A stretch of DNA of 20,000 nucleotides from assembly GCA_034096865.1 (NCBI GenBank), contig JAWQFJ010014258.1:1-20000 (forward strand), in the 5' to 3' direction. Below are positions 1 through 8,351 of this stretch, one piece after another; position 1 is the first letter of the stretch, and every line of letters begins with the position of its first letter. This DNA comes from Theodoxus fluviatilis (taxonomy: Eukaryota; Mollusca; Gastropoda; Cycloneritida; Neritidae). Below the pieces are notes generated by a model, which saw nothing but the letters and a program-made list of their open reading frames with translations, had not been told where the DNA came from and ran no database searches. A program made the translations under genes and the position numbers.

Positions 1-104
1 TTCAGTGTTTGCAAAAAAAATGTGAGGTTTGTGATCAGTTCATGACATGTCAGTTTTTTGACTCACATGCGAAGCAAAAGTGAGTCTATGTACTCACCCG
101 TGTC

Positions 105-138
105 GTCCGTCCGGGCGTCCGGGCGTCCGGGCGTCCGT
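105..138 (+). repeat. short 8-bp tandem repeat (GGGCGTCC)n
   Basis: About four imperfect copies of an 8-bp CpG-containing unit lie just inside the left end of the dispersed element. It is GC-rich against an AT-rich surround. Confidence 0.7.
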
Positions 139-255
139 GAAAAACTTTAACGTTGGATTTTTCTCGGAGACTATTAAGTCTATCAACACCCAATTTGGCA
201 TGATGGTGTATGATGACAAGGCCTCAAAAAACATACATAGTGACCTGTCCTTGCT

Positions 256-856
256 TCAAGGTCAAGGTCGCAGGGGCCATAAATGTTGTCTAAAAAACAG
301 TCATTTTTCACATTTTCTCAATTTTCTCTAAAGTTTTTGAGATTGGATACCTGACCTATATATGGTATATAGGGCAAAGTAAGCCCTATCTTTTGATACC
401 AGTTTGGTTGACCTTGCTTCAAGGTCAAGGTCACAGGAGCTCTTCAAAGTTGGATTGTATACATATTTTGAAGTGACCTTGACCCTGAACTATGGAAGAT
501 AACTGTTTTAAACTTAATAATTATATGGGGCACATGTTATACTTTCATCATGAGATACATTTGGTCACATATCATCAAGGTCAAGGTCACTTTGACCCTT
601 ATGAAATGTGACCAAAATGGGGTAGAAAGTGGGGTAGAAAGTGCCAATAAGCACCATTGTGCTTCCTATGTCTTGAATTAACAGCTTGTGTTGCATGACC
701 TTTGATGACCTTGACCTTGGGTCAAGGTCACATGTATTTTGGTAGGAAAAATGTGTAAAGCATTTCTTAGTGTATGATGTCATTGGTAGGTTTAGTTGTT
801 TGACCTTGACCTTGAAGGTCACCTGAAGGTTAAGGTCATGTAAAGGTCAAGGTCAA
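256..856. promoter_or_regulatory. cluster of TCAAGGTCA-type half sites
   Basis: TCAAGGTCA or its complement TGACCTTGA, often doubled as AGGTCA direct repeats without spacer, occurs at 256-270, 419-433, 474-482, 575-589, 706-730, 801-820 and 847-855. TCAAGGTCA is the known extended half site of monomeric nuclear receptors (ERR, FTZ-F1/SF-1 and NR4A-like, the last preferring AAAGGTCA). The copies are part of a repeated element, so their number may reflect the ancestry of the element rather than selection for binding. Regulatory use is inference only. Confidence 0.4.
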
Positions 857-867
857 GCATGTGAGTC

Positions 868-1349
868 GTTTGAGCTTTGCCCTTCTTGTTACCTTCTGGG
901 TCTGAGTACAATTGCAGACAGCATATTGACAGCTGCAGACGACAGTGATTCAACCTGGGCAGTCTGATCCAGCTAATTATGGAAACAAGAAACCTCATGA
1001 TGAGAGCAATGGGACAGGGAGAGTGAATTCATGAGACTAAGGAGACAGAAAATCTGGCAAAGCTGCCTTTTCTGAGACAAGTAGCTTCACTGTGGACAGC
1101 TGCAACAGAATGAGAACCAGAGTGAGACCAGCCACACACCACAGGCAATGCTCTGGCAATGGAACTCAACTTGCAGGTCTACCAAAATGGTGGATTAGTT
1201 TTTACTTCCTTTTTTAATAAAGAACCTGTTTTTTCATGAGCGACTTTTCTGGGAAAACCTCCCCTTTGCAGCTGATGAGGGAGGCATCGGTGCAGCTCAG
1301 GCTGTGTGTGAATCTTGAGTTTTGATATTTTTTGTTTCCTTCATTCCAG
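868..1349. other. no gene seen
   Basis: Non-repetitive DNA with frequent stops in all frames. An AATAAA hexamer lies at 1216-1221, but no reading frame leads into it on the plus strand. The stretch ends in a T-rich tract and CAG (1347-1349) that could be a splice acceptor for the next entry. Confidence 0.5.
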
Positions 1350-1470
1350 GTCAAGTATTGAAGCGAGATGGCTGGAAGCCTTGTACCTGAAGAATGTCTC
1401 CCTCTATGTTTGCAGCAATGGCAGCTTGCACTTCTCAGCAATTCCAGTGTTCCACAGGGCGCTGCATTGA
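1350..1470 (+). CDS. possible terminal exon, unknown protein
   Basis: A T/C-rich tract ending TTCCTTCATTCCAG (to 1349) would make a good splice acceptor. The frame starting at 1351 then stays open for 39 codons to TGA at 1468-1470. The peptide begins SSIEARWLEALYLKN and ends VFHRALH, an ordinary mixed composition unlike the repeat-derived frames nearby. I do not recognise it. No AATAAA follows before the 35-bp array begins at 1526. A 39-codon open stretch after an AG is not rare by chance, so this is a candidate only. Confidence 0.22.
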
Positions 1471-1525
1471 CAAAGTGAACACATAGCAACTGACTTGCAC
1501 TGTGACCGGACACCCCCCCCCCCAA

Positions 1526-2858
1526 CTGCAACTGACTGTAGAGATATGCATACGTCTAGGCTGCAACTGACTGTAGAGATATGCATACGTCTAGGCTGCA
1601 ACTGACTGGAGTGATAATAATGCATATGTCTAGGCCCCAACTGACTGGAGAGATATGCATACGTCTAGGCCCCAACTGACTAGAGAGATATGCATACGTC
1701 TAGGCCCCAACTGACTGGAGTGATATGCATACGTCTAGGCCCCAACTGACTGGAGAGATATGCATACGTCTAGGCTGCAACTGACTGGAGAGATATGCAT
1801 ACGTCTAGGCTGCAAATGACTGGAGTGATATGCATACGTCTAGGCTGCAACTGACTGGAGTGATATGCATACCTCTAGGCTGCAACTGACTGGAGTGATA
1901 TGCATACGTCTAGGCTGCAACTGACTGGAGTTATATGCATACGTCTATGCTCTAACTGACTGGAGTGATATGCATACGTCTAGGCTCTAACTGACTGGAG
2001 AGATATGCATACGTCTAGGCTGCAACTGACTGGAGTTATATGCATACGTCTAGGCTGCAACTGACTGGAGTGATATGCATACGTCTAGGCTGCAACTGAC
2101 TGGAGTTATATGCATACGTCTAGGCTGCAACTGACTGGAGAGATATGCATACGTCTAGGCTGCAACTGACTGGAGAGATATGCATACTTCTAGGTCCCAA
2201 CTGACTGGAGAGATATACATACGTCTAGGCTGCAACTGACTGGAGAGATATGCATACGTCTAGGCCCCAACTGACTGGAGAGATATGCATACGTCTAGGC
2301 TGCAACTGACTGGAGAGATATGCATACGTCTAGGCTGCAACTGACTGGAGTGATATACATACGTCTAGGTCCCAACTGACTGGAGAGATATACATACGTC
2401 TAGGCTGCAACTGACTGGAGAGATATGCATACGTCTAGGCCCCAACTGACTGGAGAGATATGCATACGTCTAGGCTGCAACTGACTGGAGAGATATGCAT
2501 ACGTCTAGGCCTCAACTGACAAGAGAGATATGCATACGTCTAGGCCCCAACTGACTTGAGTGATATACATACGTCTAGGCTGCAACTGACTTGAGTGATA
2601 TGCATACGTCTAGGTCCCAACTGACTTGAGTGATATGCATACGTCTAGGTCTCAACTGACTGGAGAGATATGCATACGTCTAGGCCCCAACTGACTGTAG
2701 AGATAAGCATACGTCTAAGTCCCAACTGACTGTAGAGATATGCATACGTCTAAATCCCAACTGACTGTAGAGATATGCATACGTCTAGGCCCCAACTGAC
2801 TGGAGAGATAAGCATACGTCTAAGTCCCAACTGTCTGTAGAGATATGCATACGTCTAG
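1526..2858 (+). repeat. 35-bp minisatellite, about 38 copies
   Basis: Spacing between successive TCTAGG motifs is 35 bp (for example 1874 to 1909). The total of 1333 bp equals 38 units once a 4-bp insertion in the third unit is allowed for. Each unit holds AACTGACTGGAG followed by the 8-bp palindrome TATGCATA and ACGTCTAGG. Variants differ mainly at the unit start (CTGCAACTG, CCCCAACTG, CTCTAACTG) and at GAGAGA/GAGTGA/GAGTTA, and they are interspersed rather than blocked. The last units (from about 2690) are more diverged. An 11-base C run (1513-1523) abuts the left end. Confidence 0.95.
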
Positions 2859-3560
2859 TCCCGCACCGCGAAGCTACATGATACGCCTTTGCAGTATTCA
2901 ATAAGTACATGGCTGGAACTTGGTCTTTGAACTACATTTCGATTTGAGTAATGGAGCAATTTATATGAACTGTTTATGTATAATACATAAAGCTTTAAAA
3001 AATTAGTACTGTTCTTTAGCTACTGTTTTTAGTACACTAAGCCCTCACCTTATGACCACTAGGGTATAAAGACCATATCAAAATTACGACCACTTTTCGA
3101 TAGTTCCTAAATTATTCCCATCTTTTCAATTTCAAAAAGTCTCAGAATTGCCTAACCTTTTTCAGCCCCACACCAACCATTACCCCGCAGTTATCACCAG
3201 TCACCATGCCAAGCGAATATTTTTCACGGTTTCCGGACGCTTCATTAGATTAAATAGTTTCATGGTTGGAAAACCGAACTCGGTCGTGACAAAGGCGTGA
3301 ACAGTGCAGACTCGGTGTGATCACTGATCAAAAGAACTTCAAAACAAGAAATGCAGCAGTATGGTAATCACTTTGCCCCGAAAACTGCAACTCAAGTTAT
3401 AAATTGAGACCGATGTTTTTGCTAAAAGCGTATTCACGTTTGCTCTGATAGTGTTCCAATTATTATTGGAGTCATAACTGCTGCTAGGATTAAACTTGCG
3501 AGTAATGGACCTGCTTATTTGAGTGAACTGCATTGCTCGCTATTTTGCAATGGCAGCGTG
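2859..3560. other. AT-rich intergenic or intronic DNA, no gene seen
   Basis: About 700 bp of single-copy-looking AT-rich sequence with no supported exon, RNA gene or repeat array. It lies upstream of the sulfotransferase exon, so it is probably intron of that gene if the preceding exons lie outside the window. Confidence 0.5.
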
Positions 3561-3574
3561 CAGTCACTCACCAT

Positions 3575-3676
3575 TGACGTCACATGGGAGGCGGACACCA
3601 GGCTCTGTCTGAGTGCTTCCGAAGGCCTTCGCACTGACCAATTGTCAGTGACGTCTCCTGTTCCTCTGTGACGTGA
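3575..3676 (+). promoter_or_regulatory. cluster of three CRE-like TGACGT sites
   Basis: A perfect palindromic CRE, TGACGTCA, lies at 3575-3582. It is followed by TGACGTCT at 3649-3656 and TGACGTGA at 3669-3676, with an ACCAATT (CCAAT-type) motif between them. TGACGTCA is the established CREB/ATF site. A fourth copy lies at 4019-4026, where CACGTGACGTCA overlaps an E-box just before the sulfotransferase exon acceptor. No transcription start can be placed, so function is inferred from motif density alone. Confidence 0.3.
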
Positions 3677-3727
3677 CCTGGGTCAGCACACGCACTGAGA
3701 CGACAAGAAAACATTGGGAGTAAAAGA

Positions 3728-3935
3728 ATGAATAAGTAAATAAATATACACATTAAATATATATGTCAATTAAAAGTAAATAAATAAACAAACAAACGAG
3801 TGAATGAGTCAGTCACTCAGTCAGTGGATCAGTCAGTGGGTCAATCAGTCAGTCAGTAAGTCAATCAATCAGTCAGTGAATGAGTGCGTGTGTGCGTGAG
3901 TGAGCGAGCAAGTGGGCGAGCGAGTAAGCAAACAG
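3728..3935 (+). repeat. degenerate tetranucleotide repeats (TAAA)n then (GTCA)n
   Basis: AAATAAATAAA-type runs (about 3730-3800) pass into AGTCAGTCACTCAGTCAG-type runs and then GAGTGAGCGAGCAAG-type runs up to about 3935. The motif drifts by single substitutions, typical of an old, decaying tetranucleotide microsatellite. It sits in the presumed last intron of the sulfotransferase gene. Confidence 0.8.
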
Positions 3936-4043
3936 AGTGACAGTGTCCTAGACCTCTGTGTTGGTTGTGCAAACCTTTGCTCGTCAAGATGTTAGCTGTG
4001 CAAGGCCGAGGCTCCACGTGACGTCACTGCCCGCTGCTTGCAG

Positions 4044-4156
4044 GCCAGGTGGGCGACTGGAAGAACTGGTTCACGGTGGCGGACGACGAGCTCTTCCAGG
4101 AGGTCTTCGCACGGCGGATGGCGGGCTGCAGGCAGGCGTTCCGATTCTCGCTCTGA
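4044..4156 (+). CDS. cytosolic sulfotransferase, C-terminal coding exon (partial gene)
   Basis: Cytosolic sulfotransferases move the sulfonate of PAPS to hydroxyl or amine acceptors such as phenols and steroids. After a CAG acceptor (4041-4043) the bases GC complete a codon begun in the upstream exon. The frame then reads QVGDWKNWFTVADDELF, continues through ARRMAGCRQAF, and stops at TGA 4154-4156, 36 full codons. GxxGDWKNxFTVA is the family's conserved C-terminal PAPS-binding signature, and a MAG(C)xxxFR(x)xL tail is how animal SULT1-type enzymes end, so both motif order and stop position fit. Vertebrate SULT genes also have a short last exon starting near this motif. The upstream exons (P-loop-like TYPKSGTTW region and dimer regions) are not visible in this window and must lie to the left. 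The frame is intact with no sign of decay. The closest subfamily and substrate cannot be told from this exon. Confidence 0.88.
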
Positions 4157-4329
4157 GTTGCCTCCCTTCCCTCGAGGTAGAGCAGCAGCGAGATGGACAT
4201 TTTTTCCTCGTTCCTTTGTCTACTGTTGCCTTCTTTTGCGTGGCTTTGTTCCATTTTGCTTCCTTTTGTGTGCGTTTTAGTTTCGTTTTATGTTTTGTTT
4301 GAACGTTTGATTGTTTTCTTTTGTTCTTA

Positions 4330-4408
4330 TGTTTCTTTTTTTTAATTCTATACTGCTCTGCTCTGATCAGTTCTGTTCTGTTCTGCTCTGTTTTGCTTTG
4401 CTTCACTG
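4330..4408 (+). repeat. pentanucleotide repeat (TTCTG/CTCTG)n
   Basis: Imperfect 5-bp repeats of TTCTG, CTCTG and TTTTG in the presumed 3' UTR or flank of the sulfotransferase exon. No AATAAA is seen between the stop codon (4156) and this run. The first polyadenylation-like hexamer downstream is ATTAAA at 5266-5271. Confidence 0.7.
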
Positions 4409-4458
4409 ACGTGGGTGGGTAGAGGACGCAGGCAGACGGGAAGGACACTGCATTGGCG

Positions 4459-4994
4459 TGTCTCTTGGGCTAGCTGTCTGTCTCCTGGGCTGGCTGTCTG
4501 TCTCCTGGGCTGGCTGGCTGTCTCCTGGGCTGGCTGGCTGTCTCCTGGGCTGGCTGGCAGTCTCCTGGGCTGGCTGGCTGTCTCCTGGGCTGGCTGGCTG
4601 TCTCCTGGCCTGGTTGGCTGTATCCTGGCCTGGCTGTCTGTCTCCTGGGCTGGCTGTCTTCTGGGCTGGCTGGCTGTCTCCTGGGCTGGCTGGCTGTCTC
4701 CTGGGCTGGCTGGCTGTCTATTGGGCTGGCTGTCTTTCTCCTGGGCTGGCTGTCTGTCTCCTGGGTTGGCTGACTGTCTCCTGGGCTGGCTGGCTGTCTA
4801 TTGCGCTGGCTGGCTGTCTCCTGGGCTGGCTGGCTGTCTATTGCGCTGGCTGGCTGTCTCCTGGGCTGGCTGTCTCCTGGGCTGGCTGTCTGTCTCCTGG
4901 GCTGGCTGGCTGTCTCCTGGGCTGGCTGGCTGTCTCCTGGGCTGGCTGGCTGTCTCCTGGGCTGGCTGGCTGTCTCCTGGGCTGGCTGGCTGTC
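4459..4994 (+). repeat. 20-bp minisatellite, about 27 copies
   Basis: Tandem units of CTGGCTGGCTGTCTCCTGGG (20 bp), with 16-bp and GTCTGTC-containing variants. Because 20 is not a multiple of three, each plus frame cycles through the same 20-residue peptide every three units. This leaves overlapping plus-strand frames of 208 and 219 codons open. They start inside or at the edge of the repeat and share no family signature, so I treat them as artefacts. The tract follows the sulfotransferase stop by about 300 bp. Confidence 0.92.
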
Positions 4995-5167
4995 ACAGAC
5001 TCGCCACCAGTCCCTGCAAGCTGCATCACAGCTCTCTTTGAGGTAATAACAAATAACTTCACCAAGGTGTTCGTGACTATACTTTTTTTTCCTTTTTGGG
5101 GTAGAGGGGTGGGGTAGGTTTTTTGTTCGTTGTTTGTGTTATTTCTTCTTTTTTTCGAGGTGGTGGT

Positions 5168-5323
5168 GGGGGGGAGGGGGGGGGGGGGGTTTCAACATGC
5201 GTAGCCCAGAGTCAAATACTGCTCATAATGCGACATTTATAACATCTCTCAGACAATACTTTGTGATTAAAGCATCTACACTCCACGGAGGTTTTTGTAT
5301 TATGTTGTGTGTGTTTCTCTCTC

Positions 5324-5370
<47 letters not shown>

Positions 5371-5458
5371 CTGTGTGTGCGTGCGTGTGCGCGTCTGAGT
5401 GTGTGTGAGTGTGTGTGACTGAGCGTGTGCGCGTAGGGGGGGGGGGGGGGGGGGGGGG
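5168..5458 (+). repeat. G runs flanking a (GT)n microsatellite
   Basis: A G-rich run (5168-5189, interrupted by one A) and an uninterrupted run of 23 G (5436-5458) flank a (GT)n tract of about 100 bp (5322-5430) with GCGT interruptions. Between the first G run and the (GT)n lies about 130 bp of ordinary sequence with ATTAAA at 5266-5271. Long G runs are potential G-quadruplex sites and frequent sequencing-error sites. Confidence 0.9.
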
Positions 5459-5513
5459 TTGTTTTCGAGTCAGTATGAACATTCTCGAATTCTACCCATG
5501 TAGCATGTCACAC

Positions 5514-6530
5514 AACTGCAAGGGTAATACAGACACACACACAACTGCAAGGGTAATACAGACACACACACCCACAACTGCAAGGGTAATACAGACACAC
5601 ACACAACTGCAAGGGTAATACAGACACACACACACACAACTGCAAGGGTAATACAGAAACACACACACAACTGCAAGGGTAATACAGACACCCACACACA
5701 ACTGCAAGGGTAATACAAACACCCACACACAACTGCAAGGGTAATACAAACACCCACACACAACTGCAAGGGTTATACAGACACACACACACAACTGCAA
5801 GGGTTATACAGACACACACACACAACTGCAAGGGTAATACAAACACCCACACACAACTGCAAGGGTAATACAAACACCCACACACAACTGCAAGGGTTAT
5901 ACAGACACACACACACAACTGCAAGGGTAATACAAACACCCACAGCCACAACTGCAAGGGCAATACAGACACTCCCCTCACAACTGCAAGGGTAATACAG
6001 ACACTCCCCTCATAACTGCAAGGGTTATACAAACACCCACACACAACTGCAAGGGTTATACAGACACACACACACAACTGCAAGGGTAATACAAACACCC
6101 ACAGCCATAACTGCAAGGGTAATACAGACACTCCCCTCACAACTGCAAGGGTAATACAAACACTCACACCCACAACTGCAAGGGTAATACAGACACTCAC
6201 ACACAAAACTGCAAGGGTAATACAGACACTCCCCTCATAACTGCAAGGGTAATACAGACACTCCCCTCACAACTGCAAGGGTAATACAGACACACACACC
6301 CACAACTGCAAGGGTAATACAAACACACACACACACACAACTGCAAGGGTAATACAGACACACACACCCACAACTGCAAGGGTAACACACACACACACAC
6401 TCACAACTGCAAGGGTGATACAGACACACACTCACAACTGCAAGGGTAATACAGACACACACAAACCCCCACAACTGCAAGAGTAATACAGACACACACA
6501 CACACACACACACACAACTGCAAGGGTAAT
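5514..6530 (+). repeat. minisatellite array A (core ACTGCAAGGGTAATACAGAC), left part
   Basis: About 32 copies spaced roughly 27-44 bp. Each has the core ACTGCAAGGGTAATACAGAC plus a variable (CA)n-like spacer (ACACACACAC, ACCCACACAC, ACTCCCCTCAC). Spacer types recur in blocks (for example the ACTCCCCTCAC units at about 5970-6140 and 6225-6275), which suggests segmental duplication inside the array. The array stops abruptly at GTAAT (6526-6530), where the LTR-like insertion begins, and resumes at the same point of the unit at 8352. Confidence 0.93.
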
Positions 6531-7040
6531 TGTGACGGTACGTCCTTTCCACAGTAGTAAGAATGTAGAAGCCAGCCAGGCCTCAAATAAATGTAGTTAT
6601 TAGAGAACCAGCCATGCCTAGAAAATAGTTTGTTATGGTGAGACGGTGGAGCCGCTAAATGAGATGGATTTGACTTTGACAAAACCTTGACATTGATTAC
6701 GTCATACAGTGCTTGACGGCGTCATATTCAGAGTGAGGATTTTTGGAGAGAGGGGCGAGATTGGTCTTGGGGGAGAGGTTGGAGCGTTGATCGTGAGTGA
6801 AACAGGACGGATGGAATTGAAACGATCCCCGATCTCAGAATGATGTGATTTGCTTCAAGGACGGAATGTCTGAGCTTTCCTTATCAGACACAACTCTTGG
6901 TGGAGACTTTGAGTGTTGAAATCAGCACAATGTGTTACCTACGGTGACAAACGTTATGCCCACACTGGAAGAAGAACGGTTGACCAGCCCTCTCAATCTG
7001 ATGGACTCCAGTTCCAAGTCGCCCTGGCCTCCTTTAATGA

Positions 7041-7178
7041 CCCCTTCTTTCAAGACCCACACCTTGTGTCATTCGTCACCTCACCCGTTGAACAACAACC
7101 GCCAGGTCCTGGCCCCTTCTCTCAAGACCCACACCTTGTGTCAGTCCTCACCTCACTCGTTGAACAACAACCGCCAGG
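7041..7178 (+). repeat. 72-bp tandem duplication inside LTR-like insertion 1
   Basis: Two copies, starting at 7041 and 7113, share CAAGACCCACACCTTGTGTC and TTGAACAACAACCGCCAG with few differences. The period is a multiple of three, so an open plus frame (6913-7248) repeats a 24-residue unit containing QDPHLVS and VEQQPPG. That frame has no recognised domain, so coding status is doubtful. Confidence 0.85.
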
Positions 7179-7580
7179 GTCAACGGTCCTGACCCCTTCA
7201 GCAGTCTCGAACTCTCTCTTCCCAGATAAGTTGAACGTTTTAATATAGGTTGGCTGGCTAAGTTAGGATTGAGTGATTATTTAGCAACCATTATCTATCC
7301 TTTTAATTAATCATTAGTAAAGTCAGTTGAATTGTGGATGTTGTCATGACAGTGTATTATTGTTTAATTTTATGCAAAGATTAAAAGTCTGTCACGGCTC
7401 ATGGTGGGTGGTGTGACTTTAAGTCCACATCATATTATTTTTTGTGCAGCGTTATACACCTTTAAGAATAATGCAGCGTCGGCGCTTTATGTTAGAGGCG
7501 ATGTTGCACGTGCTTTTCCGCCTTCATGCTGTGTGTCCCCTGTTGCACGATACTTGCGGGTTCTGGAGCAGGGAATTTGT

Positions 7581-7689
7581 TATATAAAGACCGGTTTTTA
7601 TTTCCCAGGAATAGGAAAAATGGATGAAAAGAAGATGATAAACTAAGAGCTTGATATGTAAGCCCGGTGTGGGCGTTTTTTTAAATAAA
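7581..7689 (+). promoter_or_regulatory. candidate LTR promoter and polyadenylation signals
   Basis: TATATAAAG at 7581-7589 is followed about 100 bp later by AATAAA at 7684-7689, the spacing expected of a U3-R boundary and an R-region polyadenylation signal in an LTR. This would make the first kilobase U3 and the conserved module from 7731 part of U5. The orientation of the element is not otherwise fixed, so this is inference. Confidence 0.35.
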
Positions 7690-8351
7690 GATTTCTTATT
7701 AGTAATGTTTCCCCTGTGGGTTCGGGGAAAGAATTGACCCACCGCGTCTCTCTGCGCGAGAGGTGAATGCCTAAGTAGAACACCGTGACTTGGTTGGCGT
7801 TTACTCTGGACTGTTGTGGTGATTTTCGTGCCCGGTGGCCTTGCATAGCCTACAGGGGCTGATGGGCCGTGTGACTCCATCCATACAATCCATTGTAATG
7901 TTGAGCATTGTTTTCAGTTAGGAGATGGAGAAAGATAATGGACTATAAATGTTAAGCCCGCTGGGCGGTTTTTTAAAGGTTTTTAATTTGTAACCGTTTT
8001 CTTTTCTTTCATTTTCATCTGTTGTGTTTTCAGTTAGTGAGTTTTGGTTGAAAGATGTATACTTAATAATTGAGTTGATTGTTTTATGTTTGTTTCGGTT
8101 TGTGGCGTCTTTGTCTTTAAATGTGATTAGTGACTGAGGAAGGAATTTCCTTTATTTTATTTTTTTAACTGTCCGGTTGGGAATCGAGCCACCTTCCACC
8201 TACCCCAACCGCGACAGATGTCAGTTCTCATTTTCTCTGTTGCCTAGTTTGTCCTTAAGAGCAGAGAAGATGGGTAAATGTTACAGGATGGTATCGTGTT
8301 TCCCTAGACAACCTATTAAATAAATTTAATCAGAGTACTGGTCCTGTAACA

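Larger units (their letters stand above)
60..867. mobile_element. dispersed element with 11-bp terminal inverted repeat (MITE-like)
   Basis: The 11-mer GACTCACATGC at 60-70 is perfectly reverse-complementary to GCATGTGAGTC at 857-867, framing about 808 bp with no coding potential. The left end also folds: GACTCAC (60-66) pairs with GTGAGTC (80-86), and GTGAGT (80-85) can instead pair with ACTCAC (92-97). The interior is AT-rich and carries many copies of the TCAAGGTCA motif in both orientations. I see no transposase and no convincing target-site duplication next to the inverted repeats, so the class is unresolved. A non-autonomous DNA transposon is the simplest reading; a longer repeat family with these ends by chance is the alternative. 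Confidence 0.5.
6531..8351. mobile_element. solo-LTR-like insertion 1 with GTAAT target duplication
   Basis: The minisatellite core GGGTAATACAGAC is split exactly. GTAAT at 6526-6530 precedes TGTGACGG, and GTAAT at 8352-8356 follows CCTGTAACA and continues ACAGAC. A 5-bp target duplication with TGT...ACA ends is the established signature of LTR retrotransposon integration. No second copy of the start sequence occurs inside and no gag/pol frame is visible, so 1821 bp of solo LTR (internal part lost by LTR-LTR recombination) is the best reading. Candidate signals on the plus strand are TATATAAAG (7581-7589) and AATAAA (7684-7689). The stretch 7731-7900 and the near-terminal TTTCCCTAGAC (8299-8309) are shared, in the same order, with insertion 2 at 13793-15270. 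A length of 1.8 kb is long for a solo LTR; a non-autonomous element is the alternative. Confidence 0.75.

Noticed and set aside
80..822. Short frames of 83-85 codons in the left dispersed element
   Set aside because: They translate the TCAAGGTCA repeats (VKVKQL, SDLDLDD-type residues) and have no independent coding evidence.
1526..2858. CRISPR-like regular array
   Set aside because: Units are directly contiguous 35-bp repeats with no unique spacers and no cas genes, in a eukaryotic genome; it is a minisatellite.
1..4043. Upstream sulfotransferase exons in this window
   Set aside because: I looked for the P-loop-like KSGTTW region, the RNPKD segment and the dimer motif and found none; the exon at 1350-1470 ends in a stop and does not resemble the family.
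6913..7248. 111-codon plus-strand frame inside insertion 1 as a gag-like gene
   Set aside because: No zinc knuckle or capsid motif, internal 24-residue duplication, short; overlapping 86-codon frame also open. Insufficient support for a CDS.
7655..7682. Bacterial-type rho-independent terminator (GC stem plus T run)
   Set aside because: The context is a eukaryotic LTR-like insertion; bacterial termination is not relevant. Kept only as a structural curiosity.
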